The notes: generated by a model not told the origin, from the sequence alone. 5,916 nt of DNA from Dialister sp. CAG:486 (GCA_000434475.1 FR879597.1:1-5916), one strand, 5' to 3'. Shown: positions 1-5,686, counted from the first letter of the stretch. Program-made: numbers and translations.

Positions 1-89
1 AGTTAAGCGGCAGATCATTCTTGGCTCCCCATCGGGGGAGCTCCCCGAAGGGGAAGCAAGTCGTTACTGCGCTAACATTTTCCTTAACT
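1..89. repeat. Nested palindromic intergenic element
   Basis: AGTTAAG at 1-7 is the exact inverse of CTTAACT at 83-89. Nested inside, GCGGCAG (7-13) nearly complements CTGCGC (67-72), and CTTGGCTCCCC (20-30) complements GGGGAAGCAAG (50-60) with two mismatches. At the centre is the perfect 12-bp palindrome GGGGAGCTCCCC (35-46). Alternative local hairpins also form, for example GCTCCCC (24-30) with GGGGAGC (35-41). No U-tract follows on the minus strand, so this is not a classical intrinsic terminator for the ATPase gene upstream of it. It looks like a small dispersed or MITE-like palindromic unit. Its left edge coincides with the window edge, so it may continue. Confidence 0.5.
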
Positions 90-135
90 TAATAGCATTG
101 CGCGCCTGCGGCAGAGATATCATCTCCCCGAGAGA
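90..135. other. Short non-coding spacer after the ATPase gene
   Basis: I see no credible gene between the ATPase stop and the palindromic element. The only minus-strand reading frame of note starts at 123 and stops at 64 (19 codons). Its GGGGAG would sit directly against the ATG, too close to be a normal ribosome binding site. CTGCGGCAG at 106-114 is a small palindrome. Confidence 0.4.
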
Positions 136-927
136 TCAAAAGGTACGACGGCAAGAATGCCCAGCGAAGAGCAGCCGCTTCGTGTAGTCTTCTTTCGGAT
201 GCTGCCATAGCTCTTCCGCTCTCCCCTGTTCTACGATATGCCCCTGACGGATGATCATCCCCTGATCCGCAAGCTGCCTTGCAACCTCGATCTGATGCGT
301 GATGCAGAGAAGCGAGCCCTTGATCTCCTTTTTCACCAGCAAAAGCTCTCTGACCACTTCCTGCCTGGCGAGTACATCGAGCGCACTGGTGGGCTCATCC
401 GCCAAGATCAGCTCGGGCTCCGGCAGCAGCGCACTCACGATGCCCACGCGCTGCATCATACCGCCGGAAAGCTCAGAGGGATAGCTGTCCCAGATCCGGC
501 TGGCTTCCTCCAGTCCCAGCTTCTGCATAAGAGAAAAGGCTTTTTCACGAAGTGAAGATGCCGAAGTCCGGCCATGCGCTTCCATCGCCTCATGGATCTG
601 ACTTCCCACCGTGCGAATGGGGCAAAAGGCGTCCTTCGTGTCTTGAAAAATGGTGGTGATCTCCTTCCCCAGCAGGCTCCGTCTTTCTTTCGCGCTCATT
701 TTCAAAAGGGACTGCCCTTTGAAGTCTATGTCGCCGGCAGTGATGCGCCCATCGGGGGAAAGCAGACCCAGGATGGCTTTACAGAGCGTGGTCTTTCCGC
801 TGCCAGACTCTCCGACAATGGCCAGGCACTCGCCTCTGGAAAGCGTAAACGAAATGTCCCGGCTGGCCACCTGCTCTCCGTACGCGATAGAGATATGGGA
901 GAAGCGGAGTACTTCCGTCTCACTCAT
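136..927 (-). CDS. nikD: ABC transporter ATP-binding protein, NikD/DppD type
   Basis: Cytoplasmic ATPase subunit of a nickel/peptide-class ABC importer; it hydrolyses ATP to drive the two permeases. All nucleotide-binding motifs are intact: Walker A GESGSGKTT (39-47), Q-loop Gln95, signature LSGGMMQR (153-160), Walker B LILADEP with catalytic Glu178, D-loop SALD (181-184) and switch His211. The YPSELSGGMMQR stretch and the overall length (263 aa) suit NikD rather than longer OppD/DppD proteins. The C-terminal HPKEDYTKRLL (243-253) is the usual end of the Opp/Dpp/Nik ATPase fold. Its ATG overlaps the stop of the binding-protein gene (ATGA, 927-924), so translation is probably coupled. No NikE-type second ATPase follows before the window ends. 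The family is certain; nickel rather than peptide as substrate is inferred from the neighbours. Confidence 0.9.
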   Translation of the reverse strand: MSETEVLRFSHISIAYGEQVASRDISFTLSRGECLAIVGESGSGKTTLCKAILGLLSPDGRITAGDIDFKGQSLLKMSAKERRSLLGKEITTIFQDTKDAFCPIRTVGSQIHEAMEAHGRTSASSLREKAFSLMQKLGLEEASRIWDSYPSELSGGMMQRVGIVSALLPEPELILADEPTSALDVLARQEVVRELLLVKKEIKGSLLCITHQIEVARQLADQGMIIRQGHIVEQGRAEELWQHPKEDYTKRLLFAGHSCRRTF

Positions 928-2462
928 TGTACATCCAGCTCCGCAGTGATTTCGTAATAGTCTGAAGGATGAGCGGCAAGACCGGTCACGCCTTTGCGGG
1001 ACAAGATCCCCATCTCAAGATAAGAAATGAAGTAAAATGCATGATCATCCAAAATGATCTGCTGCATCTCTATGGCGAGCTGATTTCTTTTCTCTATATC
1101 AAAGGTCTGGTGCATCTCTTTGGCAAGGGCTTCCAGCCGATCATTGTGATAGAAGCCACGGTTCTTGGTCGACTGATCCAGCGCGCAGGTATGGAAGAAA
1201 TACTCCGGATCCCCCGTGGGCGCCGTGACAAGTGCGCTGGCATACACATCATAATTCCCTGCTTCAAGCACTTTCAAATGGTCTGCCGAGCACTCGACAT
1301 CCACCTTGATCCCGATCTGCTTTAGATTATCCTGCACGAGCTCGGCAAGTGCCGGAAGCTCCATGCGGCCCGGATACGTCAGCCAACGGATGGTCAGATC
1401 TTTCCCGTCCTTATCCACATAGCCGTTTCCATCAGTATCCTTCCAGCCTGCCTCTTCCAGAAGCTTTCTGGCTTCCTCCGCCTGGTACGATACGCCATGC
1501 ACATGTGATGCACCAAACGGAAGAGCCTTCGGGAAGGGGCCGACCGCTACCTCTCCGTGTCCTGCCAGCAAATGATTCACGAATCCATCGCGATCGATCG
1601 CCATGTCGATCGCCTTTCTCACGCGGATATCCTGCATGACGGGCGAATGCATATTGACCTGACCGAAGAAATTACGGCTGGTGGCCACCTTGGAGACCTG
1701 AAATTTCGAAGGATCCTCAAAAAGCGGATAGCTGGCATAAGGCAGTCCATACGTGGCATCGATATTTCCGGCCTGCAGCGCAGCCGTCATCGCATCCCCA
1801 TCCGTGACAGCCTTCACGATCAGGTGATCCACTTTCGGACTGCCATTCCAATAGGACGCATTTTTGTGCAGATGGATCTCCGTATCCGTCACAGAGTCTG
1901 CCACATAAGGACCTGTCCCTGACACTCGGCCATCCTTCATATCCGCTTTCATATCCACTATAGCTGCGTAGGGATCGCAAAGATAGAAAATAAGACTCGG
2001 GCAGGATTTCTTCGTATGAATGCGCACTGTATTTTCTGTGGCATCGATCCGGTCGATCTTAAGGTCAAAGGCCGCTCTTGGATTCTTCGCCACCAGCGCC
2101 TCCAGACACTCCTTCACAGCCTCTCCGTCCATTTTTCGCCCGCTGGAGAAAGAGATCCCCTCACGGAGCTCTATATTCACCGTGCTGTCATCGACGTATT
2201 CGAAATGCTTCGCCAGCCATGGCTCCGGAGTCATCGCATCGGACAAGCGAAATAGTGTCTCCCCTACGCCATAGCGCACGGTACTCCATCCGGAATAATT
2301 CTCGTGCGGATTAAGTCCTGCATCTCCCATCTCACGGCCATACCCGGTCGTAGCATAGACCATGGTCTTTTCGCCGGATGCCTTCTCTCCGCCGCCGCAG
2401 CCGCCAAGTGCAAACGATGTGAAAACAAGTGCAGTCAATACTGCTTTAGAAATCCTGTTCAT
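924..2462 (-). CDS. nikA: ABC transporter substrate-binding lipoprotein, NikA/DppA family (SBP_bac_5)
   Basis: Extracytoplasmic solute-binding protein that should deliver ligand to the NikB/NikC-type permeases. The N-terminus is a lipoprotein signal: Lys6, a hydrophobic stretch at 7-19, then lipobox LGGC with the modified cysteine at 22, followed by a Gly/Ser/Lys linker. Family 5 features follow: LNPHENY (50-56), PEPWLAKHFEYV (79-90), LREGISFSSG (99-108), GTGPYV (182-187), YWNGSPKVDHLIVK (204-217) and IRVRKAIDMAIDRD (279-292). The LNPH and PWLAK segments resemble NikA as I remember it, but peptide-binding relatives share the fold, so the ligand is not settled. At 512 aa it is near normal length. 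An Asp-rich DTDGNGYVDKDG loop (342-353) follows the EAGW motif. The start is fixed by AAGGAG six bases upstream. The gene is separated from the permease genes by 576 bases of repeats and overlaps the ATPase gene by four bases. Confidence 0.9.
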   Translation of the reverse strand: MNRISKAVLTALVFTSFALGGCGGGEKASGEKTMVYATTGYGREMGDAGLNPHENYSGWSTVRYGVGETLFRLSDAMTPEPWLAKHFEYVDDSTVNIELREGISFSSGRKMDGEAVKECLEALVAKNPRAAFDLKIDRIDATENTVRIHTKKSCPSLIFYLCDPYAAIVDMKADMKDGRVSGTGPYVADSVTDTEIHLHKNASYWNGSPKVDHLIVKAVTDGDAMTAALQAGNIDATYGLPYASYPLFEDPSKFQVSKVATSRNFFGQVNMHSPVMQDIRVRKAIDMAIDRDGFVNHLLAGHGEVAVGPFPKALPFGASHVHGVSYQAEEARKLLEEAGWKDTDGNGYVDKDGKDLTIRWLTYPGRMELPALAELVQDNLKQIGIKVDVECSADHLKVLEAGNYDVYASALVTAPTGDPEYFFHTCALDQSTKNRGFYHNDRLEALAKEMHQTFDIEKRNQLAIEMQQIILDDHAFYFISYLEMGILSRKGVTGLAAHPSDYYEITAELDVQ

Positions 2463-2468
2463 GCGTTA

Positions 2469-2474
2469 CTCCTT
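2469..2474 (-). promoter_or_regulatory. Ribosome binding site of the binding-protein gene
   Basis: On the minus strand AAGGAG is followed by the six bases TAACGC and then ATG (2462-2460). The near-ideal match and spacing decide the start codon. Confidence 0.85.
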
Positions 2475-2510
2475 ATAGAAAATATACATCATAATCCAAT
2501 GACAAGTTTG
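2475..2510 (-). promoter_or_regulatory. AT-rich leader that may hold the nikA promoter
   Basis: This is the only AT-rich stretch in the block upstream of the binding-protein gene. It contains TTGTCA (minus strand, 2505-2500), a good -35 match, plus TATGAT, TATATT and TATAAG as possible -10 boxes. None sits at the standard 16-18 base spacing from TTGTCA, and TATAAG would overlap the ribosome binding site. The location is plausible for a promoter because the gene is far from the permease genes, but the exact boxes are unsettled. Confidence 0.25.
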
Positions 2511-2531
2511 AAAGCAGGGATGAGTGGCTAG
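2507..2531. repeat. 25-bp direct repeat, copy 1
   Basis: The 25 bases starting TTTGAAAGCAGGG and ending GTGGCTAG recur at 2784-2808 with a single mismatch (G versus A at the eighth base). Both copies lead straight into heptamer-type sequence. Together they mark this spacer as built from a repeated intergenic unit. Confidence 0.75.
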
Positions 2532-2565
2532 TGGCTAGGGATTAGGGATTAGGGATTAGGGGTTA
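2524..2565. repeat. Six-unit heptamer tandem array
   Basis: Six consecutive 7-base units read GTGGCTA, GTGGCTA, GGGATTA, GGGATTA, GGGATTA and GGGGTTA, then a further GGGG. The GGG runs at 2538, 2545, 2552, 2559 and 2566 are separated by 3-4 base loops, which fits a potential G-quadruplex on the plus strand (the template strand for the genes here). The array ends about 60 bases upstream of the binding-protein start codon. Confidence 0.85.
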
Positions 2566-2575
2566 GGGGCGCAGG

Positions 2576-2587
2576 GTGACTAGTCAC
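2576..2587. repeat. Perfect 12-bp palindrome
   Basis: GTGACTAGTCAC is fully self-complementary. It directly follows the heptamer array, and its GTGACTA half also matches the heptamer pattern seen at 2815-2821. It may be a product of the repeat family rather than an operator; no second copy of the whole palindrome was seen. Confidence 0.5.
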
Positions 2588-2600
2588 TCTCTCGTATCGT

Positions 2601-2623
2601 CATTTCAAGCGCAAGCGAGAAAT
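2601..2623. repeat. ATTTC...GAAAT hairpin of dispersed-repeat type
   Basis: ATTTC (2602-2606) and GAAAT (2619-2623) can pair around the GC-rich AAGCGCAAGCGA interior. The wording (TCATTTCAAGCGCAAGCGAGAAATCTTC, split here as two halves around base 2612) is reminiscent of short dispersed intergenic repeats that I remember from gut anaerobes. That likeness is from memory only. Confidence 0.4.
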
Positions 2624-2783
2624 CTTCTTTGCAAACCGATAAACAATGGATGTGCGAAAGCAGAAACACGTAGCACCAAATCGTCGTTTTCCTGCCAGTG
2701 CCTATGTGATACTGACCGCAGTGCAAGAAAGATCCCTCGGCAACGCTTCCGATGACGATACGGGAAAGGGATATCCCCCAAAT

Positions 2784-2821
2784 TTTGAAAACAGGGATGA
2801 GTGGCTAGGGACTGGTGACTA
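2784..2821. repeat. 25-bp direct repeat, copy 2, with decayed heptamers
   Basis: Bases 2784-2808 repeat 2507-2531 with one mismatch. The heptamer phase continues as GTGGCTA (2801), GGGACTG (2808) and GTGACTA (2815), a degenerate version of the array at 2524-2565. Confidence 0.7.
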
Positions 2822-2849
2822 CATACCACCTTCGGGCATCGCCCCGTTT

Positions 2850-2929
2850 CGTCATCCTGAGCGGCGAGAAACATCGTATGTGAGATAACGAATGCCAGAA
2901 CAGCTGCGACCTGAGCCGAAGGATCTTGG
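2850..2929. repeat. TCATCCTGAGC ... AAGGATCTT dispersed-repeat fragment
   Basis: CGTCATCCTGAGCGG (2850-2864) and CCTGAGCCGAAGGATCTTGG (2910-2929) look like the two ends of one commonly seen short intergenic repeat, with about 45 unrelated bases between and a duplicated CCTGAGC core. A small hairpin TGGCG/CGCCA follows at 2927-2940. The family identification is from memory. Confidence 0.45.
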
Positions 2930-2945
2930 CGAAGCCGCCACCTTC

Positions 2946-2970
2946 ATTCCTAATTCCTAATTCCTCATTC
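2946..2970. repeat. Inverse-oriented heptamer run
   Basis: ATTCCTA, ATTCCTA, ATTCCTC and a partial ATTC lie in tandem. On the minus strand this reads GGAATTA, GGAATTA, close to the GGGATTA units at 2538-2558 but in the opposite orientation, so the two arrays flank most of the block as an imperfect inverted pair. Confidence 0.65.
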
Positions 2971-3018
2971 AAGCAGAGCTTTGATCCACAATCAAGGGAC
3001 GCCCCAAGGGCTCGGAAA

Positions 3019-3037
3019 GGAAGGCTATCCCCCTTCC
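3019..3037 (-). terminator. Weak hairpin after nikC, possible terminator
   Basis: Starting one base after the nikC stop, GGAAGG and CCTTCC can form a six-pair stem with a seven-base loop. On the minus strand only the short TTTCC follows, so the U-tract is poor. It may weakly terminate or stabilise the 3' end of the methyltransferase-permease message. Confidence 0.25.
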
Positions 3038-3038
3038 A

Positions 3039-3857
3039 TCACCTTTCTCTGGGATCAAATGCATCTCTCAGCGCTTCTCCCAAAAGATGAAAAAGTCCGA
3101 CCGTCAGACACATGGCCGCCCCCGATGCCATGACCATCCATGGTGAGAGCTGGAGGAAACGACGTCCTTCACTCATCATAGCGCCCCATTCCGGTGTCGG
3201 CGGCTTCACGCCGAGTCCCAAAAAAGAAAGTGCCGCAAGCTCCATCATCATCGTCCCGATATCCAGTACCGCCGTCGTCAAAATCGGGCCGGCCATATTC
3301 GGAAGTATATGACCGTACATGATCTTCCAGGAAGAGATCCCTCGCATCCTTGCAATGTCGATATAAGGCTCCCCTTTCAAAGAAACCGTAAGGCGCCGTG
3401 ACAGCCTAGCATATTTAGGCCAACCGATCGCCGCGAGCGCCAGGACCGCCTGCAGCATGCCCCCGCCGGAAACGCCTGCCACGGCCAGTGCAAGGACCAG
3501 TCCGGGAAAAGCGAGGAAAACATCCGATAGTCCCATCCATGCCTGCTCGATCCGTCCGCCATACCATCCGCTTCCTGTCCCGATCCCTGTCCCGATGGCA
3601 GTGATAAGCAGGACGACCACCAGCGCCCCCCAAATGCTGGTGCGCCCTCCGACAAGGACACGGGCAAGCATATCGCGCCCATATCGATCCGTTCCCAGAA
3701 GGTGCACCGCAGAAGGCGGCTGCTGCGCCATCGATAAGTCCTGGGCATAGGCATCCCAAGGGATCAGATACTCAGCGAGCATCACACCCAGCATCAGCAT
3801 CAAGAGGAGACCTCCCCACAAATAAAGGCGCGAGCGGGACGATTTCATCTTTTTCAT
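3039..3857 (-). CDS. nikC: ABC transporter permease, NikC/DppC type
   Basis: Inner-membrane channel subunit that pairs with the NikB-type permease. In numbering from the ATG at 3860 (273 aa), there is an N-terminal membrane segment at about 12-34. The family block HLLGTDRYGRDMLARVLVGG follows at 53-72, then membrane segments at roughly 76-98, 115-145, 192-215 and 240-262. The cytoplasmic EAA coupling loop is EPYIDIARMRGISSWKIMYG (164-183), continuing HILPN. LDIGTMMMELAALSFLGLGV (199-218) followed by PEWGAMM is strongly NikC-like, notably LDIG.MM. The C-terminus EALRDAFDPRER is intact. Two ATGs are adjacent (3860 and 3857). AAGGAG at 3868-3863 is only two bases from the first but five from the second, so I prefer 3857. 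It begins about 30 bases after nikB ends, consistent with one operon. Confidence 0.92.
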   Translation of the reverse strand: MKKMKSSRSRLYLWGGLLLMLMLGVMLAEYLIPWDAYAQDLSMAQQPPSAVHLLGTDRYGRDMLARVLVGGRTSIWGALVVVLLITAIGTGIGTGSGWYGGRIEQAWMGLSDVFLAFPGLVLALAVAGVSGGGMLQAVLALAAIGWPKYARLSRRLTVSLKGEPYIDIARMRGISSWKIMYGHILPNMAGPILTTAVLDIGTMMMELAALSFLGLGVKPPTPEWGAMMSEGRRFLQLSPWMVMASGAAMCLTVGLFHLLGEALRDAFDPRER

Positions 3858-3862
3858 CATTT

Positions 3863-3868
3863 CTCCTT
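3863..3868 (-). promoter_or_regulatory. Ribosome binding site of nikC
   Basis: Minus-strand AAGGAG is followed by AA and then ATGATG. The spacing is two bases to the ATG at 3860 and five to the ATG at 3857, which favours the second start. Confidence 0.7.
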
Positions 3869-3887
3869 CGGGGAAGCACGGATGAAA

Positions 3888-4802
3888 TCATCGTTTCCCC
3901 AGCAGACGCGATACTCCATCACCCGCGCCATTCACCAAAATATAGATACCGGCCATCCATACCACGTAGGCCTGAATGATCGGATAATCCCTCTGCATAA
4001 TGGCATCCACTGCCAGCTTTCCCACACCATCCCAGAGGAAGATCGTCTCCACCACGGCCGTACCGGAAAGGAGACTGCCGATAGAGATCGCAAGCAGTGT
4101 GACGATCGCCGGACTTGCCATCGGGATGACACTCTTACAGAGGATCGTCCCCTCACTCACCCCTCGTGCTCTCGCCCCCATCACGTAGCCCTTTCGAAGC
4201 TCTGCCAGTACGACCCCTCGGATCTGGCGCGTATACTTGGCACTCATAGCGATCGCGAGCGTCACTGCCGGCAATGCCACCGAAGGCGAACGCCCCACAG
4301 ATACAGCGGGGAACCACTTCATCTTCACAGCCAGCAGATATATCAGAAGGATCGCGACGAAAAAATTCGGCATCGCATTTCCCAGGAAGGACAACCCGCC
4401 CGCCAGCGAATCACACCAGCCATCTTTCCTGACAGCAGAAAATACCCCCAGCGGAATCGACACTACCAGCGTCAAGGCGATCGATACCGCCGCGAGGTAC
4501 AGGGTATGCGGGATCTTGGATGCGATGAGCGGAAGCACCGCGCGCCCAGACACATAGCTTTCCCCCATATCTCCCCTGAGCGCATGCAGCAGCCAATGCC
4601 CATACTGCAGCAAAAACGGCTGATCCAGCCCGTATTTTTTTCGCATGGCATCCATGATCTCTTGAGAAACTGCCGTTCCCTGATTTTCATAGAAATAGGA
4701 AATGGCATCTCCGCCTGCCAGATACATCAAGGCAAACGTGACGAATGTCACACCGAGAAGAATGAGAAGGCAGGAGATCCCTTTCTTGACTATCCACACC
4801 AT
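3888..4802 (-). CDS. nikB: ABC transporter permease, NikB/DppB type
   Basis: Inner-membrane channel subunit. Residues are numbered from a possible GTG at 4808; the ATG two codons later (4802) is my preferred start and gives 304 aa starting MVWIVKKG. Membrane segment 1 is at 8-30. A family-typical extracytoplasmic stretch follows with KKYGLDQPFLLQYGHWL (57-73) and LRGDMGESYVSGRAVL (77-92). Further segments lie at roughly 100-125, 136-160, 178-190, 235-255 and 278-294. The EAA coupling loop is around 198-228 (LAELRKGYVMGARARGVSEG). FLGNAMPNFFVA (141-152) and GVGKLAVDAIMQRDYPIIQ (261-279) match NikB as I remember it. The last 15 residues (NGAGDGVSRLLGKR) are glycine-rich compared with the usual N..VD....LDPR ending. 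No strong ribosome binding site precedes it; its start lies 9 bases beyond the methyltransferase stop, so coupled translation is likely. Confidence 0.92.
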   Translation of the reverse strand: MVWIVKKGISCLLILLGVTFVTFALMYLAGGDAISYFYENQGTAVSQEIMDAMRKKYGLDQPFLLQYGHWLLHALRGDMGESYVSGRAVLPLIASKIPHTLYLAAVSIALTLVVSIPLGVFSAVRKDGWCDSLAGGLSFLGNAMPNFFVAILLIYLLAVKMKWFPAVSVGRSPSVALPAVTLAIAMSAKYTRQIRGVVLAELRKGYVMGARARGVSEGTILCKSVIPMASPAIVTLLAISIGSLLSGTAVVETIFLWDGVGKLAVDAIMQRDYPIIQAYVVWMAGIYILVNGAGDGVSRLLGKR

Positions 4803-4811
4803 AGGCACCCA

Positions 4812-5567
4812 TCACTTTTTCGCTTCAATGCAAAAATACGGCGTCGCCGCAAAATTCAGCTGCTCCTCCGGAAGAAGGATCTCTTCGGAAATATTCTCAT
4901 ACAGTGTGACCTGCATCCCCATCTCTTCAAGTACCTGCCGGTCCCAGGCAGGACGTTTCTTGGGCGAAAGGGGCATCTGCCGCGCGATACGTTCGCAGGC
5001 CATAACATCGGTCGAAATATAGCGGTCAAAGACACCCGCTTCTGCGACCTGCTCGCGGTCCCTGTCATAAAGGGCACGGTCTTCTTCGCTATACAGGTAG
5101 TTGTACCAGTTCGCATCGAAATTGAGGAGGATCCCGCCCTTTTTCAGGACGCGCTGCCAGCTCGCATACGCCTTTTTCGAATGCGGCAGCGTCCATGTGA
5201 GATTTCTCGTCACGATGAGATCGTAGCTGTCTGCGGGAAGCGGTACATCTTCCGCATCCCCCTCGACATAATGGATCGCCTCTGCGAGCGGTCCTGCATT
5301 CTTCTTCGCCTCTGCCATCATGGCAGGATTCCGATCCAGCGCCGTCACCTCGCAGCCCGCCATCCCCAGAATGATGGAGAAGAAGCCGGGCCCCGCCCCG
5401 ATATCAAGCGCTTTGATCCCTTTTCTCTCCGGCATGGCATCCTGTACACGTCGCATGATATAGGACGTCCAAAGCTCCTTCTGCCGTCCGCAGAGCTCTT
5501 TCTGATTGATCTCCGAATAGCTCGGCGCCCGCCTTGTCCAATAGTCTATGATCTCTTTTTCCAGCAT
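4812..5567 (-). CDS. Class I SAM-dependent methyltransferase
   Basis: Soluble cytoplasmic enzyme predicted to transfer a methyl group from S-adenosylmethionine; the acceptor is unknown. Numbering is from a possible TTG at 5570. The N-terminal helix IIDYWTRRAPSYSEINQKEL (7-26) is the usual lead-in of UbiE/Methyltransf_11-like enzymes. Motif I is ALDIGAGPG (54-62), and Asp79 in VTALDRNP is the likely ribose-binding acid. GDAED (104-108) contacts the adenine region. DLIVTRNLTWTLP (117-129) is motif II and LKKGG (142-146) motif III. The C-terminal part (151-252) has FDANWYNYLY and RPAWD, which I recall from methyltransferases encoded next to nickel-type ABC transporters, unverified. The ATG at 5567 is preferred, eight bases after AAGGAG; the TTG would be five bases away. 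It leads the operon. No metal-binding or radical-SAM motif is present. Confidence 0.9.
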   Translation of the reverse strand: MLEKEIIDYWTRRAPSYSEINQKELCGRQKELWTSYIMRRVQDAMPERKGIKALDIGAGPGFFSIILGMAGCEVTALDRNPAMMAEAKKNAGPLAEAIHYVEGDAEDVPLPADSYDLIVTRNLTWTLPHSKKAYASWQRVLKKGGILLNFDANWYNYLYSEEDRALYDRDREQVAEAGVFDRYISTDVMACERIARQMPLSPKKRPAWDRQVLEEMGMQVTLYENISEEILLPEEQLNFAATPYFCIEAKK

Positions 5568-5575
5568 CAATGGCT

Positions 5576-5581
5576 CTCCTT
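5576..5581 (-). promoter_or_regulatory. Ribosome binding site of the methyltransferase gene
   Basis: Minus-strand AAGGAG is followed by AGCCATTG and ATG at 5567 (spacing eight), with an alternative TTG at 5570 (spacing five). Confidence 0.8.
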
Positions 5582-5587
5582 ACGATA

Positions 5588-5617
5588 AAGGAAACGCTGA
5601 CCTCATCGCTGGATCAG
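5588..5617. repeat. 30-bp imperfect direct repeat, copy 1 (AAGGAAACGCTGA type)
   Basis: AAGGAAACGCTGA at 5588-5600 recurs exactly at 5709-5721. The homology continues with gaps of mismatch through ATCGC and ATCAG, giving about 25 identities over 30 bases. Both copies face the same way and flank the terminator. The sequence style suggests the end of an insertion sequence or a derived element; this copy lies inside the methyltransferase leader. Confidence 0.6.
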
Positions 5618-5655
5618 TGTCTCTCCACTCTTTTATTCATAATGAGTCTACCAAT

Positions 5656-5686
5656 AAAAAAAGTCCCCCACAAGCCGGGTGGGGGG
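5656..5686 (-). terminator. Strong intrinsic terminator
   Basis: On the minus strand a seven-pair GC stem (CCCCCAC/GTGGGGG; plus-strand arms 5665-5671 and 5679-5685, extendable by a G-U pair) with a seven-base loop is followed by AC and seven consecutive U (5662-5656). It is oriented only for minus-strand transcription. It would end a message entering from the right, or act as an attenuator ahead of the methyltransferase gene, whose start is about 90 bases downstream. No convincing -35/-10 pair was found between terminator and gene. Confidence 0.9.

Larger units (their letters stand above)
2463..3038. other. Repeat-rich intergenic block between permease and binding-protein genes
   Basis: These 576 bases separate two halves of what is normally one transporter operon. 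They contain the heptamer array, two copies of a 25-bp repeat, a 12-bp palindrome, two dispersed-repeat-like fragments, and an inverse-oriented heptamer run near 2946. Short open frames exist on both strands (minus 2874-2605, 89 codons; plus 2646-2888, 80 codons). Both read through the repeats, have Arg/His/Cys-rich or Pro-rich composition with no recognisable domain, and lack good ribosome binding sites, so I treat the block as non-coding. Confidence 0.7.

Noticed and set aside
748..760. CCCATCGGGGGA shared with the palindromic element at 28-39
   Set aside because: The match is short, lies within the conserved coding sequence of the ATPase, and is most likely coincidence.
238..957. Plus-strand frames of about 100-127 codons opposite the ATPase gene
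   Set aside because: They are antisense to a gene with all ABC motifs intact and have no recognisable features.
2605..2874. Minus-strand open frame of 89 codons in the repeat block
   Set aside because: It reads through dispersed-repeat-like sequence, shows Cys/His/Arg-rich composition, has no good ribosome binding site and no recognisable domain.
2646..2888. Plus-strand open frame of 80 codons in the repeat block
   Set aside because: It overlaps the same repeats on the opposite strand, and its composition and lack of a ribosome binding site argue against a gene.
2524..2970. CRISPR array
   Set aside because: The repeats are 7-base tandem units or a 25-mer present twice about 250 bases apart. 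There is no regular repeat-spacer pattern and no cas gene.
3882..5588. Plus-strand open frame of 568 codons, the longest in the window
   Set aside because: It lies antisense across both the NikB-type permease and the methyltransferase, which have clear family motifs. Its product is rich in His, Arg, Pro and Ile with no domain or membrane pattern. It is a by-product of codon usage on the other strand.
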